In this document: positions 41,291-49,678 of the stretch, piece after piece
How the letters are laid out: every line of letters starts with the position of its first letter
Position numbering within the stretch: position 1 is the stretch's first letter
Assembly (NCBI RefSeq): GCF_039533685.1
Contig: NZ_BAAATZ010000015.1
Span: 142,657-206,656, forward strand
Direction of reading: 5' to 3'
DNA from: Actinocorallia aurantiaca
Lineage (GTDB): Bacteria; Actinomycetota; Actinomycetes; Streptosporangiales; Streptosporangiaceae
DNA length: 64,000 bases
The notes under the pieces: model-generated
Database searches by the model: none
The model's input: the letters and a program-made list of their open reading frames with translations, nothing else
What the model was told of the DNA's origin: nothing
Translations under genes and position numbers: made by a program

Positions 41291-41550
41291 TGGGAATGAC
41301 TCGAAAACCGAGCCTTCGGAAATCGCCCCCGCCACGGACTCAATGCCGGAATGGCTAGGCCACGGCAGTCGTCCGCCCCCCGAAAGCACCGGCCGCACCG
41401 GAACCGGGATCAGCCGCGCGCCCGTCGCATGACCTCCGACAGCACGCCGCTTTCGACCCACGAGGTCTTCCGACTCAACCCCGAACCGGTTCTGCAGCGC
41501 TGGACTCGTCCGGTCCCTCCGACATGTCGGCTACGTGAGCTCGACCAGAC

Positions 41551-41990
41551 CTGGAAACGTTCAAGGACCAGCGCGACCGGCTGCACGCCGTCGCCTACCG
41601 CATGCTCGAATCGCACACCGACACCGAGGACGTGGTCCAAGCGGCCCGGTTGCGGTTCTCAGGCGTCCTACGACGACCGGCTCCCCCGAGCTCGTGGTGA
41701 CGGTCGACGACGTGGAGCTCACCGACTCGATCGGGCTCGCGCTCCCCACCGTCCCGGACTCACTCAAGCCGGGCGAGCGGCTGGCTTTCGTGCTGCACGA
41801 GCTGTTCGCGGTGCTGTCCGACGAGATCGGCCGGATCCTCGACAGGTCCACCGCCGCCAAGATGCTCGCCAGCCGTGCCCGCCGCAAGGTACAGGTGTCG
41901 AAGCGGCCGACGGCCGACGCGCACGAGCAACGAGAAGCGGTTCAGGCGTTCCTGGCGGAGGCTCGCCACAGCGACACGATAGACGCCACT
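41551..41990 (+). pseudogene. decayed ECF41/SigJ-like sigma factor
   Basis: The first part reads FKDQRDRLHAVAYRMLESHTD and TEDVVQAARLRFSG (sigma region 2) and stops at a TGA near 41700. A second frame continues with SPELVVTVDDVELTDSIGLA, PGERLAFVLHELFAVLSDEI and GRILDRSTAAKMLASRARRKV, i.e. region 4 of the same family, then ends at about codon HSDT. A frameshift, loss of about 50 residues in the middle and loss of the C-terminal SnoaL-like domain show that it is dead. The next gene's ribosome site follows directly. Confidence 0.8.
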
Positions 41991-42060
41991 ATGGCAAGTA
42001 TCGGGACGCTTGTCGTGCCGCATTCGAAGCACCGACAGCCCCAAGCGGAAGGGAACCCCT

Positions 42061-42834
42061 ATGGCGCTGCCTGACGGCCTCGGCACTTTGTTCCTCGACG
42101 GCGGTATAGGGCGAACTCTCAATGTCCCGCTGCCCTCAGGCGAATTGGCGAACGACGAAGACTGGGACCGTCCAGGCTGGTGGGAGAGCCACGAACCGGT
42201 CTCCGCCGAGCTGTGGACCGCGTTGCGGATCGCTCATCCCCGATCCGGTCTATGGCCGCTGATCCTGTCCGAGGAGATCATTCCCGATGCCGGGGAGGAC
42301 GACGAGGCATACCGCGACCCCGCCCGGATAGACGCCTTCGACCTCGACGCCCATCTCACCGGCGAATGGCGTTGGCATGAAGAAGCCGACCGTGTGGCAG
42401 GCCAACCGTTCCGGACATGGCCGGGCCTGGCACCGCCCGCACCCCGGTCCAAGGATCCCGGCCTCCACGCCGACCAGATCGTTCGGAACCTCACCGGCGA
42501 GAGCCACCTGGCCCTGGTGCCGGCCGCCCGCGGCGCAGACGTCCTGACCGTCACAGGATGGACCGGCTCCTGCAATTACGGCGGCGACACAGCACCTCTT
42601 TCCGCTCTCCTACGCACCTGGGAAGACCGCTTCGGAGCCACCGTCGTCTCCATCGACATCGGCGATCTCTGGGTAGCCGTGGCCGCACCCCCGCAGAGCA
42701 TGGAAGACGCCATGCTCCTGGCCGCCGAACATCTGTCCTTCTGCTCGAGCAACATTTCCTACGCCCCCAACGGCTTCCCCGACTACGCCCGAAAGCTGCT
42801 CACCCAAGACGTCTGGCACTTCTGGTGGGACTGA
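42061..42834 (+). CDS. DUF4253 domain protein
   Basis: 257 residues. The C-terminal half carries the DUF4253 pattern: LALVPAARGADVLTVTGWTG, TWEDRFGATVVSIDIGDLWVAVAAPP, and the typical end QDVWHFWWD. DUF4253 proteins are found with SMI1/KNR4 and other immunity-type proteins in accessory DNA; the function is unknown. The ATG at 42061 follows GGAAGGGAA. It begins just after the sigma pseudogene. Confidence 0.82.
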   Translation: MALPDGLGTLFLDGGIGRTLNVPLPSGELANDEDWDRPGWWESHEPVSAELWTALRIAHPRSGLWPLILSEEIIPDAGEDDEAYRDPARIDAFDLDAHLTGEWRWHEEADRVAGQPFRTWPGLAPPAPRSKDPGLHADQIVRNLTGESHLALVPAARGADVLTVTGWTGSCNYGGDTAPLSALLRTWEDRFGATVVSIDIGDLWVAVAAPPQSMEDAMLLAAEHLSFCSSNISYAPNGFPDYARKLLTQDVWHFWWD

Positions 42835-42974
42835 CGTCTGCCGAGTGCCTGAAGGAGCGAAAGGTCGAGCAGGAAGATGCAGCACTCACGCCATCCCTGT
42901 CTCCGCACGACCGGAGTCGGCCGTACGCCGTCTGCCGAAGACGCCCGGCAGAGCCTTGAACGTAGGCTGGGCGG

Positions 42975-43337
42975 GTGAGTCGGCGGAGCCCCCAGGAGAA
43001 GAAGCGTCTCAGCTACGCTCGCGATCGCCGCAACGCCTACGGCGAGAACGACAAGAGTTCTCGTTCCGCCGTCCGCCTCAACAAACGCTTCCCCCAGCGG
43101 TCCAACCGCCACCGCGCCCGTCAGGACCTGCGCGCTGCGATCGGCGTCCTCGACCCGGAGCACGCCTCCCTTGCCGAGACCGTCCTGCTGTCCCGGCGCC
43201 CGAAGACGTGGCGCAAGGTCCCCGATCGGCCTCTCGGCGATCACCTCGAAGCCGGCCTCGCCCGACGTATCCGCGTCGATCCCAGTGACACCGTCTCAGC
43301 CTCCCGGCTCGCCGGCGTCCGCGCCCGCCGCCGCTGA
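42975..43337 (+). CDS. small basic hypothetical protein
   Basis: 120 residues, strongly basic (about a quarter Arg/Lys), opening with the conserved-looking SRRSPQEKKRLSYARDRRNAYGENDKSS. I have seen this opening in unnamed actinobacterial proteins, often in accessory regions, but know no function; nucleic-acid binding is only a guess from charge. GTG at 42975. Confidence 0.6.
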   Translation: MSRRSPQEKKRLSYARDRRNAYGENDKSSRSAVRLNKRFPQRSNRHRARQDLRAAIGVLDPEHASLAETVLLSRRPKTWRKVPDRPLGDHLEAGLARRIRVDPSDTVSASRLAGVRARRR

Positions 43338-43922
43338 CAGGACGCTCGACGCGTTCGTCCGCGCGAACGGCGGGATGGTGTGTTCGGGCTCGTCCGCCTC
43401 CTTCGCCGCCCGCCGGGTCACTCGCCCACGCGGATATCCAGTGGCCGATCGACAGCGGACCATCCAGATCGGAAGCGTCTTTCCGACCGGCCCCCGAGAT
43501 TATGGAGCGGTCCATTATCGGCCGCCTCCAAGATTTGTCACCCCAGTGAGCAATAAACCTGCGCAAAAAGCAATGGGTTACATATGCGGCCCGTTTCGTA
43601 TGAAAATACGGGTCGGGCAGGCAGCCCGGGACGAGCCGCCCCGTCCGACCATGTCGAGGTTCCCTTCAGCCGAACGACTCCGACAGGGCCGTCCGCTGCC
43701 GCCCGGTTCTCGCACCTCACCCACCAGGGCATCCACGGCCTCGGCGCAGTCCCTCCGTTTCGCCGACCTCAGCCGAGCCGACGATCGCAGGGCCTGCACC
43801 GGCCGGGACGGGTTTCATCTCGCGCGCCGACGCGACCGTCACAATACCGAAATGGCCGGTTCTGGGGATTCGGCGAGTTGATAATGCTCCTGGAGTAACC
43901 GGCTTGATGAAAGGTGCGGCAG
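43338..43922. other. 585-base intergenic region containing a dispersed repeat
   Basis: Apart from the 105-base repeat at 43494-43598 I see no gene. A stretch near 43755-43790 weakly resembles 63670-63710. The last 60 bases before the kinase gene are AT-richer and likely contain its promoter. Confidence 0.4.
43494..43598 (+). repeat. 105-base direct repeat, copy 1
   Basis: Matches 47215-47319 base for base without indels except four substitutions; weaker similarity continues about 20 bases on each side. It contains an imperfect hairpin at its left end (ATTATGGA, GCGG loop, TCCATTAT) and a 15-codon frame, MERSIIGRLQDLSPQ and stop, starting at 43503. The two copies bracket the kinase-WD40 and HAD genes in the same orientation. 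Confidence 0.9.
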
Positions 43923-46145
43923 ATGAAGCCCGGGGTGGAAGTGGCTGGGCGGTACCGGTTGGAGCACAGGCTGGGGGCGGGGAGTTTCGGGGAGGTGTGG
44001 CGGGCGGTCGATGTCCTGCGGGAGCGGCCGGTGGCGGTGAAGTTCCTGCATCGGGAGGTTGCGGACAACCGGTCGGTAATGCTTTCGAAATTCCGGCAGG
44101 AGGCGAAAATCGCCGCCCGGTTGGAGCACCCGGGGATCACCCGGGTGGATGACTTCGGGACCGATCAGGGCCGTTGGTTTCTGGTGATGGAGTTCCTGGA
44201 CGGCCGGGACCTGGCGGAGGTGATCGCGGAGCACCCCGGCGGGCTTCCGTTGAACCGGGCACTGGAGTTGTCCATCGGCCTGGTGGAGGGTTTGGCGGCG
44301 GCACACAGGTTCGGAGTGGTGCATCGCGATCTGAAACCGGCGAACGTGATGGTGCTGCCGGATGACCGGGTGAAGATCTGTGATTTCGGGATCGCACGTC
44401 TTGCCGACGCCTCGACCATGCAGACATTGACGGGCCGCAGGGCGGGAACTCCCGCGTTCATGGCACCTGAGCAGTGGCTGGGACAGGACGTCGATCACCG
44501 TACGGACCTGTACGCGGTGGGCGGAATCGTGTTCGCCCTGCTGGCCGGTCGTCCTCCTTTCGCCGCGGAGAGTTCCCAGGCGTTGATGGGGCAGCACCTG
44601 AACATGCGGGCTCCGCGCGTTCGCAGCCGACGCTCTGAGACACCACCCGCGCTGGGGCGCCTGGTCGGAGAACTCCTCGCGAAGAAACCCGGCGACAGAC
44701 CCGCCGAGACCGCAGAAGTCCTGTCCCGCCTGGAGCACATCCGCACCGGCCTCACACCACCGGCCTCCCAGAAGCATGATCCGGCAGCGCCGACTCCGCA
44801 GCCTGAACCGGTCCCCCGGCCTTCCCGCAGCGAAACGACCGGGGTCAGACCGGGGTGGCGGACATCCCTGCCGCCTCTGCCGCGCCGTGCCTTCCTGGCG
44901 CTGGCCGGGACCGCTGTGACCGTGACGGCCGTAACCGTTGTTCCCTCACTGCTCGACGGGGGCCCCGCCAACAGCGGCAAGCCACCACCCCCAGGAAATT
45001 CAACGGCGCCCGAAGCGTTCGGCGAGATCCGTCTTGTCGAAACTCTCACCGGCCACAAAAAGGCCCTCTGGGGGGCGGCGTTCAGTCCGGACGGCTCCAT
45101 CCTCGCCACCGCAGGCTATGACCACACCGCGAAATTGTGGAATGCCGAGACCGGTGCGCACATCGCCACTCTCACCGGCCCCGAGAACACCGTTATGGAG
45201 ATTGGATTCAGCCCGGACAGTTCCATCCTCGTCACCGCCGGCGACCGCATGGCGAAGCTGTGGAATGCCAAGACCGGTGCACTCATCACCACCCTCACCG
45301 GCCACCAGGGCTACATCACACAGGCGAAGTTCAACTCGGACAGTTCTACCCTGGCCACCACCGGCGACCGCATGGCGAAACTGTGGGATGCCAAGACCGG
45401 TGCACTCATCACCACCCTCAACGGCTACGATGACCCCATTTCAGCGGTGGTGTTCAGCCGGGACGGCTCGACCCTCGCCACCGCCGGTGAGCACGCGGCG
45501 AAGCTGTGGAATGCCAAGACCGGGGCTCCCGTCACCACCCTCACCGGCCACCAGGGCTACGTCACGCAGATAAATTTCAGCCCGGACGGCTCTACCCTCG
45601 CCACCGTCGGCTCTGATCACACCGTGAAGCTGTGGAATGCCAAGACCCGCGATCCCATCACCACTCTCACCGGCCACAAAGGCTACGTCACGCAGATAAA
45701 TTTCAGCCCGGACGGCTCTACCCTCGCCACCGTCGGCTCTGATCACACCGTGAAGCTGTGGAATGCCAAGACCGGGGCTCCCATCACCACCATCAACAGC
45801 CAAAAGAAAACCGTTGCGCGGGTGGCCTTCAGCTCGGATGGCTCGACTCTCGCCATCGTCGGCGACGACACCATAAAATTGTGGAATGCCAAGGCCGACG
45901 CGCCCATCACCACCATCAACGGGCACTCGGACACCGGCGGTAACGTGGTCTTCAACCTGAATGGTTCCACCCTCGCCACCACCGGACCTGATTACACCGT
46001 GAAATTGTGGAATGCCGAGACCGGGGCTCCCGTCACCACCCTCACCGGCCACAAGTACATCGTCAATGCGGTGGAGTTCGGCCCCGACGGCTCGACCATC
46101 GTCACCGTCGGCTCCGACCGCACCGCGAAGCTGTGGAGAACCTGA
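43923..46145 (+). CDS. Ser/Thr kinase fused to nine WD40 repeats
   Basis: 740 residues. Kinase domain (about 8-265) intact: GAGSFG, Lys40 in VAVK, Glu60, HRDLKPAN with Asp136, DFG with Asp154, APEQW. A Pro-rich linker and one membrane helix (RRAFLALAGTAVTVTAVTVV, near 325-345) follow, then nine WD40 units ending KLWNAKTGA-type, so the propeller should lie outside the cell. The repeats are unusually alike in protein and DNA. ATG at 43923 is preceded by GAAAGG; a GTG nine bases earlier is also in frame. Confidence 0.92.
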   Translation: MKPGVEVAGRYRLEHRLGAGSFGEVWRAVDVLRERPVAVKFLHREVADNRSVMLSKFRQEAKIAARLEHPGITRVDDFGTDQGRWFLVMEFLDGRDLAEVIAEHPGGLPLNRALELSIGLVEGLAAAHRFGVVHRDLKPANVMVLPDDRVKICDFGIARLADASTMQTLTGRRAGTPAFMAPEQWLGQDVDHRTDLYAVGGIVFALLAGRPPFAAESSQALMGQHLNMRAPRVRSRRSETPPALGRLVGELLAKKPGDRPAETAEVLSRLEHIRTGLTPPASQKHDPAAPTPQPEPVPRPSRSETTGVRPGWRTSLPPLPRRAFLALAGTAVTVTAVTVVPSLLDGGPANSGKPPPPGNSTAPEAFGEIRLVETLTGHKKALWGAAFSPDGSILATAGYDHTAKLWNAETGAHIATLTGPENTVMEIGFSPDSSILVTAGDRMAKLWNAKTGALITTLTGHQGYITQAKFNSDSSTLATTGDRMAKLWDAKTGALITTLNGYDDPISAVVFSRDGSTLATAGEHAAKLWNAKTGAPVTTLTGHQGYVTQINFSPDGSTLATVGSDHTVKLWNAKTRDPITTLTGHKGYVTQINFSPDGSTLATVGSDHTVKLWNAKTGAPITTINSQKKTVARVAFSSDGSTLAIVGDDTIKLWNAKADAPITTINGHSDTGGNVVFNLNGSTLATTGPDYTVKLWNAETGAPVTTLTGHKYIVNAVEFGPDGSTIVTVGSDRTAKLWRT
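45555..45773 (+). repeat. tandem 126-base WD40 repeats with a 93-base identical stretch
   Basis: Bases 45555-45647 and 45681-45773 are identical over 93 positions, one repeat period (126 bases, 42 residues) apart. The other repeat units share long blocks too. This marks a recent duplication or gene conversion within the propeller coding region. Confidence 0.9.
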
Positions 46146-46307
46146 TCGGAGCACCCGGCCCGGATCGCCTCAGCCTCTGGTGGCCCAGGTTCCACAAGAC
46201 GGGTCGCCCTGGTTTCAGGGGCCTGCGAGCGGACGAACGAAAAGCCCCGTCAGCGGCGCCGCCAGGTACTCCTCGCCCTCGAACCACGCTGAGTTCACGA
46301 GAGCCGG

Positions 46308-47039
46308 TCAGGCGTTCGCGCGTGACAGGTGGTCAGGGAGGTCGGTGAGCCGTTCGATGCGAAGCACCGTCTCGTCCGCCGTCGGTGACGGTCCACCGGT
46401 GACGAAGTCGACGCCGCGGTCCAGCCAGATGCCGGTGAGCCCGGCGAGGGCGGCCGCGTTCACGTCGCTTCCCAGCATGTCGCCTACGTTGACCGCCTGC
46501 GCGGGGTCCGTCCGCATCCACCGGCAGGCGGTGGCGTAGGCGACGGGCTTGGCCGCACCGAGCTCGGTCGGGGTCAGGACGGCTTCGAAGTACTCCAGGA
46601 AGCCGAAGCGGGCGAGCTTGGCGCGCTGCTGCCCGGGGTCCCCGTTGGTGAGAACGGCCAGACGCGGCCACCGGGGAAGCCTCTTCAGGTTCTCCAGGCA
46701 GGGCTGGACATCGGGATAGCACCGCCAGGACTCCTCGAACACGGCGAGGTAGCGCTCGGCGATCCAGGCGTCCAGAAGGTCGGGACTTTCCGGAACCGGC
46801 TCCCCGAGCATCGGCAGGAAGGAACGGACCCTGCGCCGGTGGTGCTCGGCGAAGGAGCACTGGCCGGTCAGGTATTCCCGCATGTGCCGCGCCTCCAGCA
46901 TCCACCACGACGTCGCCAGTTCCTCCGGCGGAGCCGTCGCGTTCGGCGAGGCCCGGACGACCTGGCCGATCGCCTCCCAGACCGCGCTTCGATGATCTAC
47001 CAGGGTGCCGTCCAAATCGAAGAAGACCACATCCGCCAT
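46308..47039 (-). CDS. HAD-superfamily hydrolase
   Basis: 243 residues. Motif I FFDLDGTLVDHR with both catalytic Asp, motif II in LAVLTNGDPGQQR, Lys in GAAKPVAYATACRW, and motif IV VNVGDMLGSDVNAA. An alpha-helical cap of about 80 residues sits between motifs I and II, as in phosphoglycolate-phosphatase-like enzymes. Substrate unknown. ATG at 47039. Lies within the interval bracketed by the 105-base repeats. Confidence 0.9.
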   Translation of the reverse strand: MADVVFFDLDGTLVDHRSAVWEAIGQVVRASPNATAPPEELATSWWMLEARHMREYLTGQCSFAEHHRRRVRSFLPMLGEPVPESPDLLDAWIAERYLAVFEESWRCYPDVQPCLENLKRLPRWPRLAVLTNGDPGQQRAKLARFGFLEYFEAVLTPTELGAAKPVAYATACRWMRTDPAQAVNVGDMLGSDVNAAALAGLTGIWLDRGVDFVTGGPSPTADETVLRIERLTDLPDHLSRANA

Positions 47040-47214
47040 AAGGCGATCATCTCGTGGCGTTCATTCCTGACGCGCCGGCCTTCTCCGGGGCCGAGGGCGG
47101 CCCCCTCCGATCGTGTCGAAGCACCTGCCGCCACCAAGAGGCCTCCGGAAATTCTCACTGCCCGGCCGCGCGCGCTTCTTCTCTCCGGTCGGCTTCCGCG
47201 GATTCGATCCGGTT

Positions 47215-47319
47215 CCGAGGTTATGGAGCGATCCATTATCGGCCGCCTCCAAAATTTGTCACCCAAGTGAGCAATAAACCTGCGCAAAAAGCAATGGGTT
47301 ACATATGCGGCCCGTTTCG
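47215..47319 (+). repeat. 105-base direct repeat, copy 2
   Basis: Second copy of the repeat at 43494. Here the short frame starts at 47224 and reads MERSIIGRLQNLSPK with stop; the hairpin loop is GCGA. The rest of the 47040-47453 gap holds no gene that I can support. The copy ends 134 bases before the next gene start. Confidence 0.9.
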
Positions 47320-47453
47320 GATAAGAATATGGATCGGACGATCGGCTGAGGGGCGAGCCGTCCCGTCCGACCGCGCCGATCGTCGACGGCTCCTTCGTCG
47401 GCGGCCGAAATCCGCGGTGGGCGGGCCCTGCAGTCGTGTGAAAGGAATCCTGC

Positions 47454-48419
47454 ATGAGCGTCCCGATCGCCCTGGCGTTCCTTTCGGGATGCCTGTACTA
47501 CCTGGGTTTCGTCTTCTTCAAGAACGCGGCGGACGTCCTTCCGCCCCTGCGCGGCACCCGGCCCGGGCATTTCGCGGCGACCGTGGCGCGCAACGGCCGG
47601 TGGCTGGCCGGGGTCGCGCTCATGGGCGGCGGCGTGGTGGTCCAGGTGGTGGCGGCGCCGCGGTTGGAGCTTCCCGTCCTGGTCACCTCGCTGCTCGCGG
47701 GACTGGCCGCCCTCGTCGCCTTCTCACTCGCGGTGAGGCGTGAGCGCGTCGGCGGAGCCGAGGCCGCGTGGCTGACGGCGATGGCGGCGGGCGGCCTCCT
47801 CGTCTCCTGGTCCGATCCCGCGACGCCGACCGAAGTCTCCGGAGCGGCCCTCGCCCTGCTGGCCCTGCCCTCCCTCGCCCTGCCCGTGCTCCTGTTCACG
47901 CTCGGCGACACCAGGCCCGACGGCCGGCACGCCCGCCCCCTGACGGGCATCGCCTACGGCATCGGCGCGGGCGTCCTCGTCGGCTTCGCCGAACTCGCCT
48001 TCAACCTCCAGGCACGGGAGGGTTTCGGCGCCGACGCGTTCACCGGCCCCTTCATCCCCCTGTTCGTCGTCGGGGTCACCATCGGCCTCGCCCAACTCCA
48101 GATGGCGCTGCAGCGCTGCCGGCTGCTCACCGTGGTCTTCGTCGCGACGATCGTCGCCAAGGCCTACCTCGTCACCGGCTTCGGCCTCCTGGGCCTCCCC
48201 CGGCCAGGGTCGGCCTTCGCCGCCCCGGTGCTCCTGGCCGCCGGGCTCGTCCTCATCGCCGTCGCCCTCCTCCTGATCCCCCGCCACGAGCCCACCACCC
48301 GCCCGGCCCCCGCCCCCGATCCCCACCCGCACGGTGCGGCGGCCCCCCAGCCCCATGATGTTCGGCCGACGTACCCCCCGGCGCCGCGGCACCCGAACGC
48401 ACCCCCGTACCTACGCTGA
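47454..48419 (+). CDS. multi-pass membrane protein, DMT-transporter-like
   Basis: 321 residues with eight to nine hydrophobic helices up to about residue 275 and a Pro/His-rich cytoplasmic tail (PAPAPDPHPHGAAAPQPHD). The opening IALAFLSGCLYYLGFVFFKNAAD and the two-fold helix arrangement resemble drug/metabolite transporters or NIPA-type proteins; the tail is low-complexity. Transported substrate unknown. ATG at 47454 follows GAAAGGA. Confidence 0.7.
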   Translation: MSVPIALAFLSGCLYYLGFVFFKNAADVLPPLRGTRPGHFAATVARNGRWLAGVALMGGGVVVQVVAAPRLELPVLVTSLLAGLAALVAFSLAVRRERVGGAEAAWLTAMAAGGLLVSWSDPATPTEVSGAALALLALPSLALPVLLFTLGDTRPDGRHARPLTGIAYGIGAGVLVGFAELAFNLQAREGFGADAFTGPFIPLFVVGVTIGLAQLQMALQRCRLLTVVFVATIVAKAYLVTGFGLLGLPRPGSAFAAPVLLAAGLVLIAVALLLIPRHEPTTRPAPAPDPHPHGAAAPQPHDVRPTYPPAPRHPNAPPYLR

Positions 48420-48780
48420 CCACGGGCCACGGGTGCCGGGTCGGAGCGCACCCGCGGGTGCGGACTCCGATCAGCCACCGCCCCTCGGACGCATTCGCCG
48501 TCATGCCCGCACGGCGCCGCCCACAGCCCTACCGCGTCATCGATCCGGTATTCGAGCGGCTGATCCCCCATGAGGAAGACCTGGCGCATGTCCGCCTGAA
48601 CGGATGAGTGAGCTCACCAGGTCCAGCACGCCGCGTAGCGCATCCGTGACCTCTCCGGTTGATCCCCCCTCGGTTTCGACGCACCTGCCTTCAGGACCAG
48701 CGCATCAACCGGGTGCCGCCGCGGCGGACCGCTCAGAAATCAGGTGCGTGCGGTCGGGACCGTCACCTACAGTGCCGGGC
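48420..48780. other. 361-base region, no gene supported
   Basis: A 34-codon frame at 48503-48607 (MPARRRPQPYRVIDPVFERL and on) faintly recalls the start of SMP-30-type lactonases but stops at once, so it may be a scrap. Otherwise nothing is seen. Confidence 0.3.
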
Positions 48781-49269
48781 ATGCGCGTCGTTTTCACCAA
48801 GGGCCCTGGCACGAGCTACGACATCGCCGTGTACCGCGAGACCGGCGCCGCGCTCGCTCCGCGCAACGGCCCTGGCGGACATCCCTATCTCCCGCATGAC
48901 CTGGTGCACTTCCTCGTCGAAGCGGAGGCCGGTATCGAACTGGGGGTCTACGGGCGACTGGCCGCCGGCGACAACGGCTTGTTCTGGCCCGCCGACCCCG
49001 CAGAGCGCGCCAAGGCAGCCCGGCGCCGCAAGTCGAAGCGAGCGCAGTCCTCTCCCCAGGCGAAGGCCGACATGGCCAGATCCGAGAAGCTGGCAGGCAT
49101 CGCCCTGCCCGTATGGGAAGTACAGCGCGGCCACGCGCAAGAACTCCCGGCATATGTGGCAAGGGAGGAGATCCCTCCGGTGATCGGCCGGATCGTATCC
49201 CGGTTCGATGAGTACGCCGACCGCTGGCACACGCTTCCAGTCGGAGGCTCACTGACCCTGACCTGGTGA
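48781..49269 (+). CDS. hypothetical protein
   Basis: 162 residues, opening MRVVFTKGPGTSYDIAVYRE, with a Lys/Arg-rich segment (RAKAARRRKSKRAQSSPQAK) in the middle and a tail ending SLTLTW. No signal peptide or membrane helix. I do not recognise a named family. ATG at 48781; the open frame upstream has no ribosome site. It is the last gene before the first attachment-site scar. Confidence 0.6.
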   Translation: MRVVFTKGPGTSYDIAVYRETGAALAPRNGPGGHPYLPHDLVHFLVEAEAGIELGVYGRLAAGDNGLFWPADPAERAKAARRRKSKRAQSSPQAKADMARSEKLAGIALPVWEVQRGHAQELPAYVAREEIPPVIGRIVSRFDEYADRWHTLPVGGSLTLTW

Positions 49270-49450
49270 CACCGGCCGAATCCCCACGTCCGACCGCCAC
49301 TCCATTCACTCACAGGGGACGACGGCCAGAACTCGCAGACCGCTGTCACCGCACAGGCGAACGAGGCAGCGGCGCGCTCGGAACGAGACCAAACCTCACC
49401 AATGAATTCTCGTCTTGCCAAAACCCCTCGTAGCCAACGGCGATACGGAA

Positions 49451-49560
49451 GAGGACGGACCGGGCCCGCGCTGTCAGCTCGGGAACCGTCACAGTCCACC
49501 CGGCCCACAACCCCTGACCTGCGAGCGGCTCCGTCCGCAAGTGACTCCTCTCGACCCTTG
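49451..49560 (-). mobile_element. attachment-site scar E (decayed tRNA-Gly 3' half plus arm)
   Basis: On the minus strand 49487-49451 reads GGTTCCCGAGCTGACAGCGC and on, a mutated version of the tRNA-Gly(CCC) 3' half seen intact at 62.1 and 63.4 kb. The arm that follows to the right (CCTGACCTGCGAGCGGCTC near 49507, CGCAAGTGACTCCTC near 49536) matches scar C at 62210-62245 closely. Oldest-looking member of the series. The rest of 49270-49678 holds no gene. Confidence 0.7.
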
Positions 49561-49678
49561 GCCGACGCCCGGGGCCGGGGGTTCGGGGTTCGGCCGCAGG
49601 ACAGCCGTCACCGGATGCCGGAGCTTCCGGCCGGGAAACCCGGTGCGTCGAGTGCCGATGGCCCGACACGATGGACCG

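Noticed and set aside
43740..43800. Similarity of 43755-43790 to 63670-63710 as a second dispersed repeat
   Set aside because: About 35 bases with several mismatches in GC-rich sequence; not enough to claim a repeat without a search.
48503..48607. 34-codon gene resembling the start of an SMP-30 lactonase
   Set aside because: Similarity is faint, the frame stops at once and there is no ribosome site; it may be a scrap but cannot be supported.
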